Origin: Bretschneidera sinensis
Lineage: Eukaryota; Streptophyta; Magnoliopsida; Brassicales; Akaniaceae
Length of the DNA: 64,000 nt
Assembly (NCBI GenBank): GCA_023935145.1
Contig: CM043698.1
Coordinates: 23,569,501-23,633,500, forward strand
Direction: 5' to 3'
Shown here in pieces: positions 33,009-44,179 of this stretch (position 1 is its first letter; each line of letters begins with the position of its first letter). A program made the translations under genes and the position numbers. Below the pieces are notes generated by a model. It saw only the letters and a program-made list of their open reading frames with translations. It searched no databases and had not been told where the DNA came from.

Positions 33009-33472
33009 TGGCTTCTTCTTCTTTTAATCATTTTTTTTCCTACCACTTATCAAACAAAGCATGATGTGTTCCTTAGTTTCAGAGGCGAGGACACCCGTGA
33101 CAATTTCAAAAAGATGGAAACATTAATTGATAATGATGTCAGGAGATGAGATGAGATTTCTCCAGCACTCCTGAAAGCAATCGAACAATCAAAGGTATCA
33201 GTGATCATCTTCTCCAAAGACTATGCTTCCTCCAAATGGTGCTTGGATGAACTTGTCAAGATCCTCGACTGCAAGAAAACTAAGGGTCAAATTGTTATAC
33301 CAGTCTTCTACCATGTAGATCCATCGGATATACGGAAACAAATTGGGAGTTTTGCAGCTGCATTCGCTAAAAATGAGGAGGTTTTCAAGGATAAAATGGG
33401 TAAAGTGCAAATTTGGAGGTCTGCTTTGACAGAAGTAGCCAATCTATCTGGATGGGATTCATCGGTTACCAG
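33009..33472 (+). pseudogene. TNL1 exon 1, TIR domain (disrupted)
   Basis: The likely ATG at 33009 (MASSSFNHFF) is out of frame with the TIR core by one inserted T near 33050. The core KHDVFLSFRGEDTRD is followed by an in-frame loss of ten residues that TNL3 keeps (TSHLYAALRR, helix A). The BB-loop region has TGA at 33147-33149 where TNL3 has GGA. Downstream the frame is clean: SVIIFSKDYASSKWCLDEL, including the catalytic glutamate region of TIR NADases, then VIPVFYHVDPSDI. The splice donor is CAG/GTTACT at 33472. Confidence 0.9.
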
Positions 33473-33756
33473 GTTACTCTAACTCTATTTCTACTTTCCA
33501 TGCATCTAGTTAGAGATTTATCATGCTGAAAATTATTAGATCTTAGGTACTCCTTTGCACAAGTATCAACTGATTTAGTAACTTTTCTCGATGTTTTTTA
33601 ATCAATTATACTAATTAATAAGTGATAATTCAAGAGTCAGCTATCACAAAATAAAGAATGTTGTTGTTGATCGAATTATCATCATAAGATTTTTTTAAAC
33701 TAAGTAACTCTGTCTTCATTTCACTAATTATTGTCTTTTATTCCTACCTTTTGTAG

Positions 33757-34855
33757 GCCTGAGTCCATGCCTGTCGATAAAATTGTTGGAGACGTTTTGA
33801 AGAAATTGAATCTTTCATTGTTAAGTATTTTAAAGGGTTTGGTTGGAATAAATTCATCAATTGAGAAAGTTATGTCTTTATTGTCCATTGGGTTGCCATG
33901 TTTTCGCATGGTAGGAATATGGGGCATGAGTGGCATTGGTAAAACAACTATTGCAGAAGCTATTTTCAACCAAATTTCTCTTCATTTTGAAAGTTCTTGT
34001 TTCCTTAATAATGTTAGGGAAGCACAAAATCGTGGTGATCTAGTTCGCTTGAGAGATGATATGTTTTCTAAAATATTAGAGGAGGAAATTTACACAGGCA
34101 CTGGTAATATAATACCTGCTTTTATTAAGGACAGGATCCTTTGTAAAAGAGTGCTCCTTGTTCTTGATGATGTCAATGATTCAAGCCAACTAGAAACTTC
34201 GTTTGGAGGGCTTGATCAATTTGGTCCAGGAAGTCGAGTCATTATAACTACCAGAGATAAACAAGTGCTCTGTTCTTATAACATCACAGAAATATATGAT
34301 GTAGAGAGGTTCAATTATAATGATGGATTGCAGCTGTTTTGTCAACATGCATTTAAACAAAACTGCCCCCCTGAATCTTTTACGGAGTTTTCGGAGAGGG
34401 TGGTAAATTATGCTCAAGGGATTCCATTAGCACTTGAAGTTTTGGGTTCCTCCCTACGTCGCAAGAGCAAACAACACTGGGAAAGTACATTGAAGAAACT
34501 GAAAAAGATTCCCAACCTCAAAATTCTGAATTTGTCGAAAATCAGTTATGATGGACTAGATGACGAAGAGAAAGAAATATTTCTTGATATTGCATGTTTC
34601 CACAAGGGGAAGTCTAGAGATGGTGTAACAGAAATCCTAGATTCCTTGTATCACTCTGCGATTTCAGGAATAGATGTTCTTATTGATAAGTCTCTCATAA
34701 AAGTTCAAGGAAACAGGATAGAGATGCATGATTTGTTGCAAGAAATGGGTTGGAATAGTGTTAAGGAAGAATCTAAGGAAGCTAAGGTGGAGCCCGGAAA
34801 ACGAAGTAGATTGTGGATTCCTGAGGATATCCATCATGTATTGACAAAAAATACA
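33757..34855 (+). CDS. TNL1 exon 2, NB-ARC domain (intact)
   Basis: Open throughout. Motifs in order: P-loop GMSGIGKTT (33923-33949), RNBS-A, kinase-2 LLVLDDVND (about 34154), RNBS-B GSRVIITTRD (about 34231), RNBS-C, GLPL motif GIPLALEVLGSSL (about 34419), RNBS-D IACFHKG and MHD motif EMHDLLQEMGW (about 34721). This is the ADP/ATP switch of plant NLRs. An aspartate ends kinase-2, with no W at the TNL/CNL-distinguishing position, which is TNL-type. Acceptor TTTTGTAG/GCC; donor ACA/GTAAGA. No damaging change is seen in this exon, in contrast to its TIR. Confidence 0.93.
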
Positions 34856-34941
34856 GTAAGAGCTACTGCAATATCGCTTTGTCTAAGTAATTCTGTGGAT
34901 TTTATGCTTTATACTAATAATCTATTGCTCATGAACAGCAG

Positions 34942-35217
34942 GGGAGTGAAACAGTATTAAGTATAGTTTTCGACGTAGCAAAAGGGATGAGCTTAAGTCC
35001 TGAAGCCTTTGGAAAGATGCACAATCTTAAGTTTCTCAAGATCAATCAAATGAACTGTAAAGTTTACACTCCACAAGGCCTTGAATCTCTTCCGGATGAG
35101 CTGAGGTACCTTAGTTGGCCTGGATACACGTTGAAGTCTTTGCCATTTTGTCTGGAGAACCTTGTCCAACTTGATATGCTTCACAGCAACGTTAAACAAC
35201 TTTGGAATGGAACCCTG
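34942..35217 (+). CDS. TNL1 exon 3, NB-LRR linker and first LRRs
   Basis: Acceptor CAG at 34939-34941, donor CTG/GTATGA at 35217, 92 codons, phase 0 at both ends. Encodes the linker SETVLSIVFDVAKG and first repeats LSPEAFGKMHNLKFLKI, LPDELRYLSWPGY and LVQLDMLHSNVKQLWNG, the standard TNL sequence at this point. Confidence 0.88.
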
Positions 35218-35519
35218 GTATGATTTGACATTTATATTTGTTGCTTTCCTCAAATAAGTTGTTAAGTTTGTGAGCACTGTAGTTTTCTTTTTCTGTATAG
35301 AAAAAAACGTTGTAGCTTTTGATATTGAAAGGAATATTAGCAACTTCAAGTTGTGCTTACTTAGATAAAGAATTTGGTTGGTAATGCTAACCTAAATGAT
35401 AGGACTCTTGCATGTACCAAAAAATTGATAAGTACGTTTCTAAACTTTTCTGGTCATTACTTGGCACTTTCTTCTGCTTATTACCCTTATGTAAACTATT
35501 GTTACTTTAAATGTTGCAG

Positions 35520-36579
35520 AATCCTGTTAACTTAAAACGGATCCATCTGAATGAATCTAAGAACTTGATAGAAATCCCAGACCTCTCACATGCCACGAAT
35601 CTTGAAATCATGGATCTTAGCAGCTGTGAAAGCTTGGTTGAGATTCTGGCCTCATCCATTCAACATCTCAACAAGCTTTATGAAATGAATTTGAGTTTTT
35701 GCATAAAGCTTAGAAGTTTTGCGAGCAACATGAACTTGAGATCTCTTACGTTTCTATGGTTAGATGGTTGCACTAATTTGGAAAAGTTTCCAGTAATTTC
35801 AAGGAATATAAAATATTTAGATTTAACTGAGACTTCAATGAAAGAAGTGACGCCATTGGTCGAGCATGTAGCTAGTGTTCCAGAAATCTTGGAAGATTTT
35901 GAGGTACTTAATTTAAGTCGAACAGCTATAAAAGAGTTAACCTTCCTCAATTCATTGTTTTGTATTGATAAACTCCAGAAACCTTTCGAAATTGCAGAAT
36001 AGCTTGGAGAATTTGAAACTAGTTACAGATCTCAAAGCTACTGGAACTCCTCTGCCATCACAACCCTCCTCCATCACGGATATGACAAACCTCAAAGAAC
36101 TACACATTTCAGGATGTGAAGGTCGAGATCTCGTAGCTCTTTTACTGCCTTGTTTATCATGTTTCCGCCATTTAAAAGATCTAGTGCTAGTAAATTTACA
36201 TATTCTGGAAATTCCAAAAGATACTGGTTGCTTATCCTCATTAAGAGACTTAGATCTGAGCAGAAACGATTTTGAAAGCATTCCCCCAAGCATCAGTCAA
36301 CTTTCTTCATTGGAATGGCTTGGATTAAGCTATTGCAATAGACTTCGATCTTTACCGGAACTTCCAGAGAGACTAGCACATTTATATGCAAATGACTGCT
36401 CATCACTGGAAACAATATCAAGTAAGAAGCAATTCCTTCGCTTTAGAGGTAATTTCCCGGACATCCAATTCCTCTCTCAAATGAGTTTCGTAGTTAGTAA
36501 TTGCATTAAATTGGACCAAGATACTCGCAGAAAAATCGTGGCAGATGCACAGCTATGTTTTCAGTATACGGTGAAACAG
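35520..36579 (+). pseudogene. TNL1 exon 4, leucine-rich repeats (one frame break)
   Basis: Starts after TTGCAG at 35519. Reads LRRs such as LKRIHLNESKNLIEIPDLS and FLWLDGCTNLEKFPVIS to a stop at 36000-36002. From about 35965 the next frame continues the repeats: LENLKLVTDLKATGTPLP, CLSSLRDLDLSRNDFESIP and LEWLGLSYCNRLRSLPELP, ending at VKQ and donor CAG/GTCTTT. The frames overlap around 35965-36000, so a single small indel explains the break. LRRs recognise effectors or guarded host proteins. Confidence 0.88.
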
Positions 36580-36666
36580 GTCTTTCTCTATATATATCTC
36601 TCTCTTTAAAAACTATCATGATTTTAGTGGTAATTTTACTAAAAAAATATGATTTTGGTTACGCAG

Positions 36667-37305
36667 TTTTACAGTTACAGTTACAGAAAAAGAATTTATT
36701 ATTTACCTGGAAGCCAAGTTCCAGAGTGGTTCAACTATCGAAGTACGTCGTCGTCAATAAGTATTCAGATGCCATCCCATCAGTCTAATAGTAGCAAGCT
36801 CTTGGGTTGTGCTCTAGGCATTGTGGTTTCATCAGATCATGAAGACTATGACCATTGCGGAAATGATTATTTTGAACGCAATTGGCACTTGAAGATGTTC
36901 AATGATCTCGAGTACCAAAGGTTTGAAGGAAATTTCCTTATACTTACTGAAAGCATATTTTTTGAGTCAGACCACGTGCTCCTCTTGTTTGATGATGGTG
37001 TAAGTTCAAAAATATCTTCTTTCGAGTCCTGGAGGGTACCAAGAAATGACCTTGCCACTGCTGCAAAAGCAGGGCCTTCATTTGATTTATGTTTAAATAT
37101 TGTGAGCCCTTCACGCTCATTGAAAGTGAAAAATTGTGGGGTCTATCTATTGTATGATACCTGCAAGTCTTATGATCTGAGTACAAGAAGAAGAACTATT
37201 GCTACAAATGAAGCTGAGCCCAAAAGTAGTAGTTCCAGCTTTATTGAGGAGGAAGAAGAACCAGATGCCAAAAGATTGAAAAGAAACGATTTTCTCCTTG
37301 GTTAG
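36667..37305 (+). CDS. TNL1 exon 5, C-JID post-LRR domain
   Basis: Follows ACGCAG at 36661-36666 and is in phase with exon 4. Encodes YLPGSQVPEWFNYRS and SSISIQMPS, the hallmark start of the C-terminal jelly-roll/Ig-like (C-JID) domain that in RPP1 and Roq1 contacts the effector. Later parts include LGCALGIVVSSDHEDYDHC and VKNCGVYLLYD. The tail is acidic then basic (EEEEEPDAKRLKRND), a possible nuclear signal. It ends with TAG at 37303-37305. Confidence 0.88.
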   Translation, partial: FYSYSYRKRIYYLPGSQVPEWFNYRSTSSSISIQMPSHQSNSSKLLGCALGIVVSSDHEDYDHCGNDYFERNWHLKMFNDLEYQRFEGNFLILTESIFFESDHVLLLFDDGVSSKISSFESWRVPRNDLATAAKAGPSFDLCLNIVSPSRSLKVKNCGVYLLYDTCKSYDLSTRRRTIATNEAEPKSSSSSFIEEEEEPDAKRLKRNDFLLG

Positions 37306-38198
37306 GCCAATACAATCAGTGCCACACCAAAATAATAATACTTCTATTTTTTCAAGGCAGTTGTGGCTTCCTCTGGTAATCCTAATCATCGTATCTTATA
37401 TATTATTTGGTTTTAGAGATAACAATTCAGATGTTTGTCTAAACTGCCTATTATATGAATTCTTAGATTGAACCACTTCTTGTTTAGGAGTGGCATATTT
37501 ATATATCCAAGCAGGGGGCATTGGTATAACACAAGTTATGCATATTGTTATACGCATAAGCTTTATTAGAATTGATGTTGATCTAGATATGACTAGGACA
37601 TAGAAAAGAACACTTGGATTTCAAGTTTTTAAACCCAAACTAGAAACCATATGTTGATATAGAAGTAATTTTTGGAAATGTTCATTTATTTTATGAGTAC
37701 TTTAGATATGTGAAAAATGATCAAAGATTTAATTCCTATTTGTTCTGTTTAATTTTGACATAGGTTTATAAGTGGATTTGATGTGCTTTACTATCCGAAA
37801 TTAACTTGAAACTGAAAATCAGTGTTCTTAAAGGCTCATCCTGCTGAGGCTCTCTTGTCTCTTTATTTATGCTTCTCAATCGTTCTTTCTGATGTTCTAT
37901 TTTAATTTTGCAGTTGTGAACTTGGCATTGATTGATATTCCTGGACTTGTATACAAAAGGTAGCTGTTGGTGGTTATGTGATTTTTACATTTTCCACGTC
38001 TGTTAGTGTTTGATTCCTCTTTTCATTTCATTAGATAACTGATTTATTGAATGTGGTTAGGTCCTATATTGAGAAGGTAACTATCATCTAAAATTCTGAA
38101 ACGAAACTAACACTTGGTAATCCTATGTTATAACTCTTTTGCAGGTTCTACTACCTGTCTAGGGTGTACATTTTAGTCATTGCCTTTTTATGAGTCTG
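37306..38198. other. Downstream of TNL1; one exon-like fragment
   Basis: Probable TNL1 3' untranslated sequence, then intergenic. A 44-base segment at 37914-37962, bounded by TTTTGCAG and AGGTAGCT, encodes VNLALIDIPGLVYK. This resembles a GTPase G3 (DxPG) exon but is too short to identify. Nothing else is recognised. Confidence 0.35.
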
Positions 38199-38381
38199 GG
38201 TCAAGAAAAATTCTTGCCTAATACAATTTCATGAGATATACATGGCACAAAGGTCCATTTCACCCTTAAATGAAAATAAAATATATTTTTTTCTCTCTGC
38301 TCATACCATTTAACAGTGAGATAGACCTTGTGCCATATATCTTTCATTGCACTGTGTCAGACAAGAACTTCTCTTAGGTCA
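38199..38381. mobile_element. Foldback (MITE-like) inverted repeat
   Basis: Arms of about 80 bases (38199-38275 and 38305-38381) are imperfect reverse complements: AAGAAAAATTCTTGCCTAA and GATATACATGGCACAAAGG on the left against TCAGACAAGAACTTCTCTTA and CCTTGTGCCATATATCTTTC on the right. About 30 AT-rich bases separate them. No coding capacity. Superfamily not determined; a hairpin transcript is possible. Confidence 0.6.
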
Positions 38382-38596
38382 TACCAGCCCCGTTATAGAT
38401 ATTTTGACTGATAGTTTGTCATAAATCTTTGGATTTAGATTCTCGAGGAAAGAGCACATAAGCCATTGTATCCTTGGATTGGTGTTGTTAATCTCGAGTT
38501 GACATTGATGTAAGTATCGATACAAGTGCTGCTTTGATGTAGAGAGAACCAGTATTTTCAGAGTACCCCAGAGTAGAGGCAACTTGCTCACAAATT

Positions 38597-39200
38597 CCAA
38601 GCATGGTCGAGAGTACTTCACAAGTAGAAGAATACATGAACATGAGTTTGATATACATAGACGGACACCAATATAACTCAAAAACAAAAGCTTAAGCTCA
38701 TGAGTTTTGAGCTCAAACCATGTATATAATCCACTCTTATCTTTTATTTTATTTTTTCCTAACACAAATCTTTTATATACCAAACTCCCCCTTGAATAGA
38801 ATCAAGGGTCACGAGATTAACAGAAGAAACCAACCAAACTCAACCATGGGGATAAAAGCCATGAGAGTCTTCACGTGACAAACTGTATTGCAAGGCACAC
38901 ATAACAATTTTCCAAGAAACTGTGGATACACAAATGGTTCTCATTCATGACTCAATCATTGGATAGCATCGTGGGAGTCACACATCATGACCAATTTGAA
39001 TTAAACTCTGATATCACTTGTTAAGGTTGAGAGTACTTCCATGCGAGAGAACACATGAACACGAGCTTGATATACATGGATGGACACCAATATGACTCAA
39101 AAGATTAAGCTCATGAGTTTTAGGTCTAAACCATTGTTTATAGCCTACTTTTTTTTATTTCTTTTTTCTGTGAGATAACTCACATGTGAATATCCTAACA
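38597..39200 (-). mobile_element. TRIM (miniature LTR retrotransposon)
   Basis: Two related direct repeats of about 170-180 bases (38597-38764 and 39019-39200) share GAGAGTACTTC, GAACACGAGCTTGATATACAT and CTCATGAGTTTT. The right one starts TGTTAAGG and ends CCTAACA. Directly left of it the minus strand reads AGTGATATCAGAGTTTAA (39001-39018), a slightly decayed tRNA-Met primer site (canonical TGGTATCAGAG), so the element reads on the minus strand. The interior of about 250 bases has no coding capacity. Target-site duplication not evident. Confidence 0.7.
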
Positions 39201-39414
39201 ATATATTTATCAATTTTTTGTATGTAAATTGATGGACTATGTTACCAGGTTATTATAATTTGGGTTTTTCTTGCCATACACTTCATTGGTATAGAACTTA
39301 TTTATCTAATGCAGGGAAGATTATACGTGATAATGGGGACTTGTTATGCATTTGATCAAAAGTGCATGTTTTACAGCACAATTTTTACAGGTGAGAAGTC
39401 AATCCCTTAGAAAC

Positions 39415-39510
39415 CAAACATGGTGGCTGCTTTGATCTCAACCCAGAATTCTTGGGTCAGACCAGACATGTTCCTCTTGTATGATGAGTTTATATAATAA
39501 GATACGTTTA
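39415..39510 (+). pseudogene. Relic of a TNL C-JID exon
   Basis: AACATGGTGGCTGCTTTGAT, then CCCAGAATTCTTGGGTCAGA and ACATGTTCCTCTTGTATGAT, match the TNL2 last exon at about 55833-55945 with an internal loss of about 40 bases. It is too short and decayed to code. It shows that another TNL copy, or part of one, once lay between TNL1 and TNL2. Confidence 0.75.
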
Positions 39511-41177
39511 AAGAACATCTTCTTAACAATTAGTCCAACGTTAAGGTATCATTTAAAGTGTTTAGACGGGGTAATGGGAGGAATGTAATTGAAGGCAAAG
39601 GGAGTTATGTTGCCTTTTAATATTTAAGAGTTTTTTTTTTTATAAAAAATAATGAGGGTAAGGTTCATTCAAAATCTCTAATCTTCAAAACCCCACTTTT
39701 GGAGGTGAAATATTTGAGTGCAAATGGTGTAACTTGTATCGGGTACATACTAACCATCAATCAATATAGAGAGCAATTTTTTTTTTTTTTCATGGACGGT
39801 TGAAATACATCTAAGAATTTTTTCTTTTGAGGTTTTTTGGAGTATCTCCATTTAATCACTTAAATTTAAAATACTAAAATTACTCTCATTGGTGCACACA
39901 AGAATTTCTCATTTTGGAGATTTTTAGATTATCCCCATTTAATCACTTAAACTTGAAATACCAAAATTATGCACCCAAGAAGTTCTAACTGACACACGAG
40001 TCAAGTTCGAACATGAATTTCATCTTACGAGTTGAGTTTGAGTTTAATTTTTTTAATTCGATTCGAATAAATATTTTACTCACGAATTGAGCTCAAACTT
40101 GTATCAACTCGGGTTAGACTCTGTTCGAAGTTCGAATTCACACTATCTCTCTGTACTCTGCTGCAGCACGTTGCCGCCACTTTCACCATCTCATGTATCC
40201 TTTGCACCACGTATGATCAAGAAGCATATCTTTTTATCAGATTATTACTTACAACCTTTCTATCGTAAAGAAATTGAGTTAAGCATTTTAAATCTCTTTG
40301 ATCGATTTTATACTGATGAAATTCCAAACAAATGTATTTGCTTATTTGGGAGTATCATTATGGCATGTAAACGTTGAAATTAATTAATATTTCTCTATAT
40401 TTTCTTGGTCTTTCAAAAAAAAAAAATCATTGTTGTTTCTAAGGCTTTTGTTAAATGTTTGATATAATCTATGGTGTGGCATGGTTCTTTTAAGTCAGTC
40501 TTACTCGCATTTTGTGTTTTTTTGCCTCAAGCCGTGTTCTTTACTAGTGCCCACCCAAACACGAGAAGGCACGGGAGCCAGATCTATATCTGTTGGTGTT
40601 TCAAATTATTCAGTAAAATAGACATTTAGGCACAACAACATCTGATTTCCGACGACTCACTGGGTTGACTCGTTTGGCCGTATACCTGCAGCCATAAACT
40701 CACCATCCCAATTCCTTATTAAACAAGGCAGCGTCAGCATACATTTTATAAACCCAAATGACTGGAGTTAATTTCCAAGCTGAGTCCCCAAAGTCCCAAA
40801 CAAGACATTTCCTGAACTACCAAGAATTCTTGTTCATACCTATCTGCATAAGACGATCTTTGTTTTTGGATAAACAAGGAGATATCTCCAATGGCTCCCT
40901 TATTTGGCTGCTAGTTTCCTATTATTCCAAAAATGTACCAAGCTGACAAAAATACTAGACAGACATAGCTTCATGATCATCCTCCCATGAGTTGGCAATT
41001 AACTCATAAGAAAATGCCGGCCACCTAAAATAAAAAACATAAATTAAAAAATGGAAACTTGAAATAAATTCCAGAGAAGATCCAATGACTTGTGGTTGCT
41101 ACAATATGCCAAGCATTGTTATATATAGTGGGGATTCTTAAAGTTCAGTACCAACTCTTTCAAAAATCTCTCATTCC
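39511..41177. other. Intergenic, nothing recognised
   Basis: AT-rich with T-runs (39630, 39780) and a repeated TTTGGAGATTTTT / AATCACTTAAATTTAAA pair near 39840-39960. A 96-codon frame at 40087-40377 has no family resemblance and no context; I leave it uncalled. Confidence 0.5.
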
Positions 41178-41460
41178 CACTACAAGAGAAAAGGTTACCA
41201 TCGGTCTTTTTTTGTGCATATTACAGCGTTTTGAAGCGTCAAAATATGCATTTCCGGCGCTTTTTGCAAGCGTCGGATAAAACGCCGATATGTATGGTGT
41301 CGAAGTGCAAATACCAGCGCTTTCTGTAAGCGCCGCATGTGATTATTTTTTCTGCGCTTGTAAGCGCCAGTATATATAACAGTTTAATTCACGTATTTTG
41401 GGTTTATCGGCGCTTGTAAGCGCCGCAATATACTAGCGCTTACAAGCACTGGTATATATA
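41178..41460 (-). mobile_element. CACTA (En/Spm) transposon terminus with subterminal repeats
   Basis: CACTACAAGAGAAAAGG at 41178-41194 matches the classic CACTA terminal inverted repeat. It is followed by many copies of a GCGCTT/AAGCGC motif, several forming full palindromes such as GGCGCTTGTAAGCGCC (about 41410) that transposase binds in this superfamily. The base triplet before it, TCC, could be half of the three-base target duplication. The opposite terminus (ending TTGTAGTG) is not found in the window, so the element is partial. Confidence 0.82.
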
Positions 41461-41707
41461 ACTGTTTTAATTTTTTTTCATATTATTTTGGTTTAATATT
41501 GTACAATAAAATAAACCCTTCAATAAATAGAATGTACAATAAAATTTAAAAATTATTTTCAATATATAAAATGTACCATAAAATTTCAAAATGTTCTTCA
41601 ATATATAAAATATATCATCATCCATAAAAATTCTTTTACTCAGTACAAAAGTCATCTCATGTGCAAAAAAAAAAAAAAAAAACAATCATAGGGCATCACA
41701 CTTGACA

Positions 41708-42157
41708 TCAATTTTGAGGTCCTCTACTAACCAATTGTTTTAGTAAAGACTTCAGCTCATCCATTTGGGATTGCATAGTGTTCATTTGATCATCGTGCTT
41801 AGTTGTAATTTCTTGAATCTGATGCGACTACTGTTCAATCTAATGCGATTGTTGTTCAATTTGATGCGCATACTGTTCAATCTGATACATATGTTGTTGA
41901 TTGGTTTCTTCCATTTGTGCTCTCAGACTATTTATCTCTTCAGCATAAGCCCCATGGTATCCCATTTCATTCCTCATTTGAGCTGAAAGTCCAAATACAG
42001 TAGAGGGTGTAACTCCAAAACCCTGACCTCGGATACGACCGGAACTCTCTTCACCCATAAGCTCGGTGAAGACTTCATTTTGTATTATTAAATTATTACT
42101 AGCATCAGAGGATCTTGAAGCTTCAACAAGTTCAACAACACGAGCTTCAGCTGACAC
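41708..42157 (-). pseudogene. CACTA transposase-family C-terminal exon
   Basis: Minus-strand exon beginning after an acceptor (ATTGTAG at about 42158). It contains VFTELMGEESSGRIRGQGFG followed by VTPSTVFG, the signature of the plant Ptta/En/Spm transposase tail. Then comes a glutamine/histidine-rich coiled coil (MYQIEQYAHQIEQQSH) ending LKSLLKQLVSRGPQN and a stop at 41708-41710. Two in-frame TAG codons (about 41837 and 41828) interrupt the coiled coil, each where CAG glutamine is expected. The exon lies just inside the CACTA end, as expected for the 3' part of this element. Confidence 0.75.
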
Positions 42158-43022
42158 CTACAATTAGGAAACAATAAAGATTAAACTCCTCCAAATATTT
42201 AGTAGTTAATTACAGCGAAATATACATAAAACAAAAGGTGCTTATCATATTTTATAGAAAAACGAGCAGAATCTCCCCTATTTTTCCATAAAACCTTCTG
42301 CAAGAAAAATAAAAATACAATCCAAATAATGTAGCCAATTCACAACCAATTTTAACTGATTTCATTCAATCAGTAGTCAACTAGAAATACAAAGAGATAG
42401 AAAAGGGAAATGTTTCGAAACTATGGTCTTCTAACTGTAATGGTTTTCAAAAGAAGTTTCAAGTGGTGAACATGGTGATAAATGTTTCAAACCAGATGCA
42501 ACATTTCTTGCACCTCCTGTAGCACTAACTTTAACATTTCTTGTCAAATGCCAAACCATTCCAGCTGATATTGATCCCCTCCTTTTTCAACTTCTGAGTT
42601 TTAATTGTAGAACAGTATGTGGAATAAACTAATCACTAAAGCTTAAATTATGAAAGACATTAATAAATTCACTTCATATACGAAAAAAGGAAAAGAAAAG
42701 GTCAATCATGGTGCAACAGAAAATTTAATTCAAAATTGCACTAGCATGCTGCCTTTGTTCCATATATTATTTTGGGGAACATAAGAGGTTTTTTTCACCA
42801 AACCAGGAAGTGTCGGCCACTTATATTTATGTTGTTTCACCAAACCTAACAGTAAAATACCATTTTAAAGCCTAAAAGGCAACATGGTAAGAATTGACAA
42901 GCTTCCAGACAAGATTTTCAAGTTTAATAGATTCTTATCTCTTTGCATGCATAAGCTATAGATGTATGCATTCCACGTGTATTCTTTTTAAATACAACTC
43001 TACAATTAAAATTATGCATTTC

Positions 43023-43067
<45 letters not shown>

Positions 43068-44179
43068 CAGATCATGCAATTGATCAAGTAATACATTCTA
43101 AATAAGAATATAATTGAAAAAATGAACATATCCAAAAAAAAAAAGATTTTAATTGCAGGTTTTTTTTAAAATCATAAATAAAAATTTATTGATGAATTAA
43201 AATTGAGTACAGATTTAAACTTCCCTTTGGTTACAGAAACCAGGAGCAAAAATCAAAGCCATTCTAGATTAAGCACCCATAGCAGAAGACGTACATTAGC
43301 AACAAAACACACTTGTATCCCAAATTCCTACAACCTTAAGCACTAGCTATTGTCTAACCATAACCGTGATCCATCCCAAGATAGAACAAATGAGCATCCC
43401 ACAACTAGTAGTAAGTACATCGCATTTAAGTCACCAATAATATCAACAGTGATAGTCAATTAACTCAATAACCAACCAGGTGCCACACAAAAACAGAGAC
43501 TCTTTCACCCTCAATCAAAAAATGAATTTAAACTTGTGGAATTTGCCAATACCATACTTGCAAACAATGAAGACTCAATCAACTGCAACACTCACACACA
43601 GCTGAGAAAATGCAACAAAAACTAGCGAGAAGAACATTGTAACAAATCTCCAATCAAGAGGAACAACACAACAAAACTGATCTCTTTAAAAAAACAAAAG
43701 AATTAAACACAAGAAGCCAAATAAATGCAGCAAGACACTAGCAAAAATTAAATAGATAGATATGCGCATGCTATGGAAACAAGAAGCATAATTTTAGTGT
43801 CTTAGCCACCTATGTTCCTTGATTACAACATCTATCGTATCAAACTACGGTAAGGCTGGCCTAAAGGAGACCATAACAATAGAATGCTGCCAATACACAT
43901 TAACAAACAACTAACCTTCGCACAAATGCACTGATTTCCTTCATTCAATCAAATACTATATGATTGCAAATTTATCCTCGTCCTGGATGCTCATGAATAT
44001 ACTTCTATTCCTAGTAAACAACCAACACTCAAGACATAAAACTGCAACTCAAACAGTATAGTAACTCTTTACGCGTCTCAAGCAAGGTTTCCCAACCAAT
44101 AAGTCATTCTATAGTTTTTTTTTTTATAAGTGATTCTATAGTATTTTAAACTTAAAAGAGCATTGAACACAATAAAAGA
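42158..44179. other. Intergenic or internal CACTA remnant; AT microsatellite
   Basis: No coding region recognised; may contain decayed CACTA interior up to an undetermined point. An (AT)n tract lies at 43028-43061. Short frames here have no family resemblance. Confidence 0.5.

Larger units (their letters stand above)
33009..37305 (+). pseudogene. TNL1: TIR-NB-ARC-LRR resistance gene with broken TIR exon
   Basis: Five exons in the classic TNL layout: TIR (33009-33472), NB-ARC (33757-34855), short LRR-start exon (34942-35217), main LRR exon (35520-36579) and post-LRR C-JID exon (36667-37305). All junctions have GT/AG and join in frame. TNLs are cytosolic or nuclear immune receptors that recognise pathogen effectors and signal through TIR NADase activity. 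Defects: a frameshift right after the start codon region, a 10-residue deletion and a TGA in the TIR exon, and a frame break at about 35960 in the LRR exon. NB-ARC is intact. It is a recent pseudogene, or possibly still makes an NB-LRR fragment. Confidence 0.9.

Noticed and set aside
40087..40377. 96-codon plus frame
   Set aside because: No motif, no homology I recognise, no promoter or splice context.
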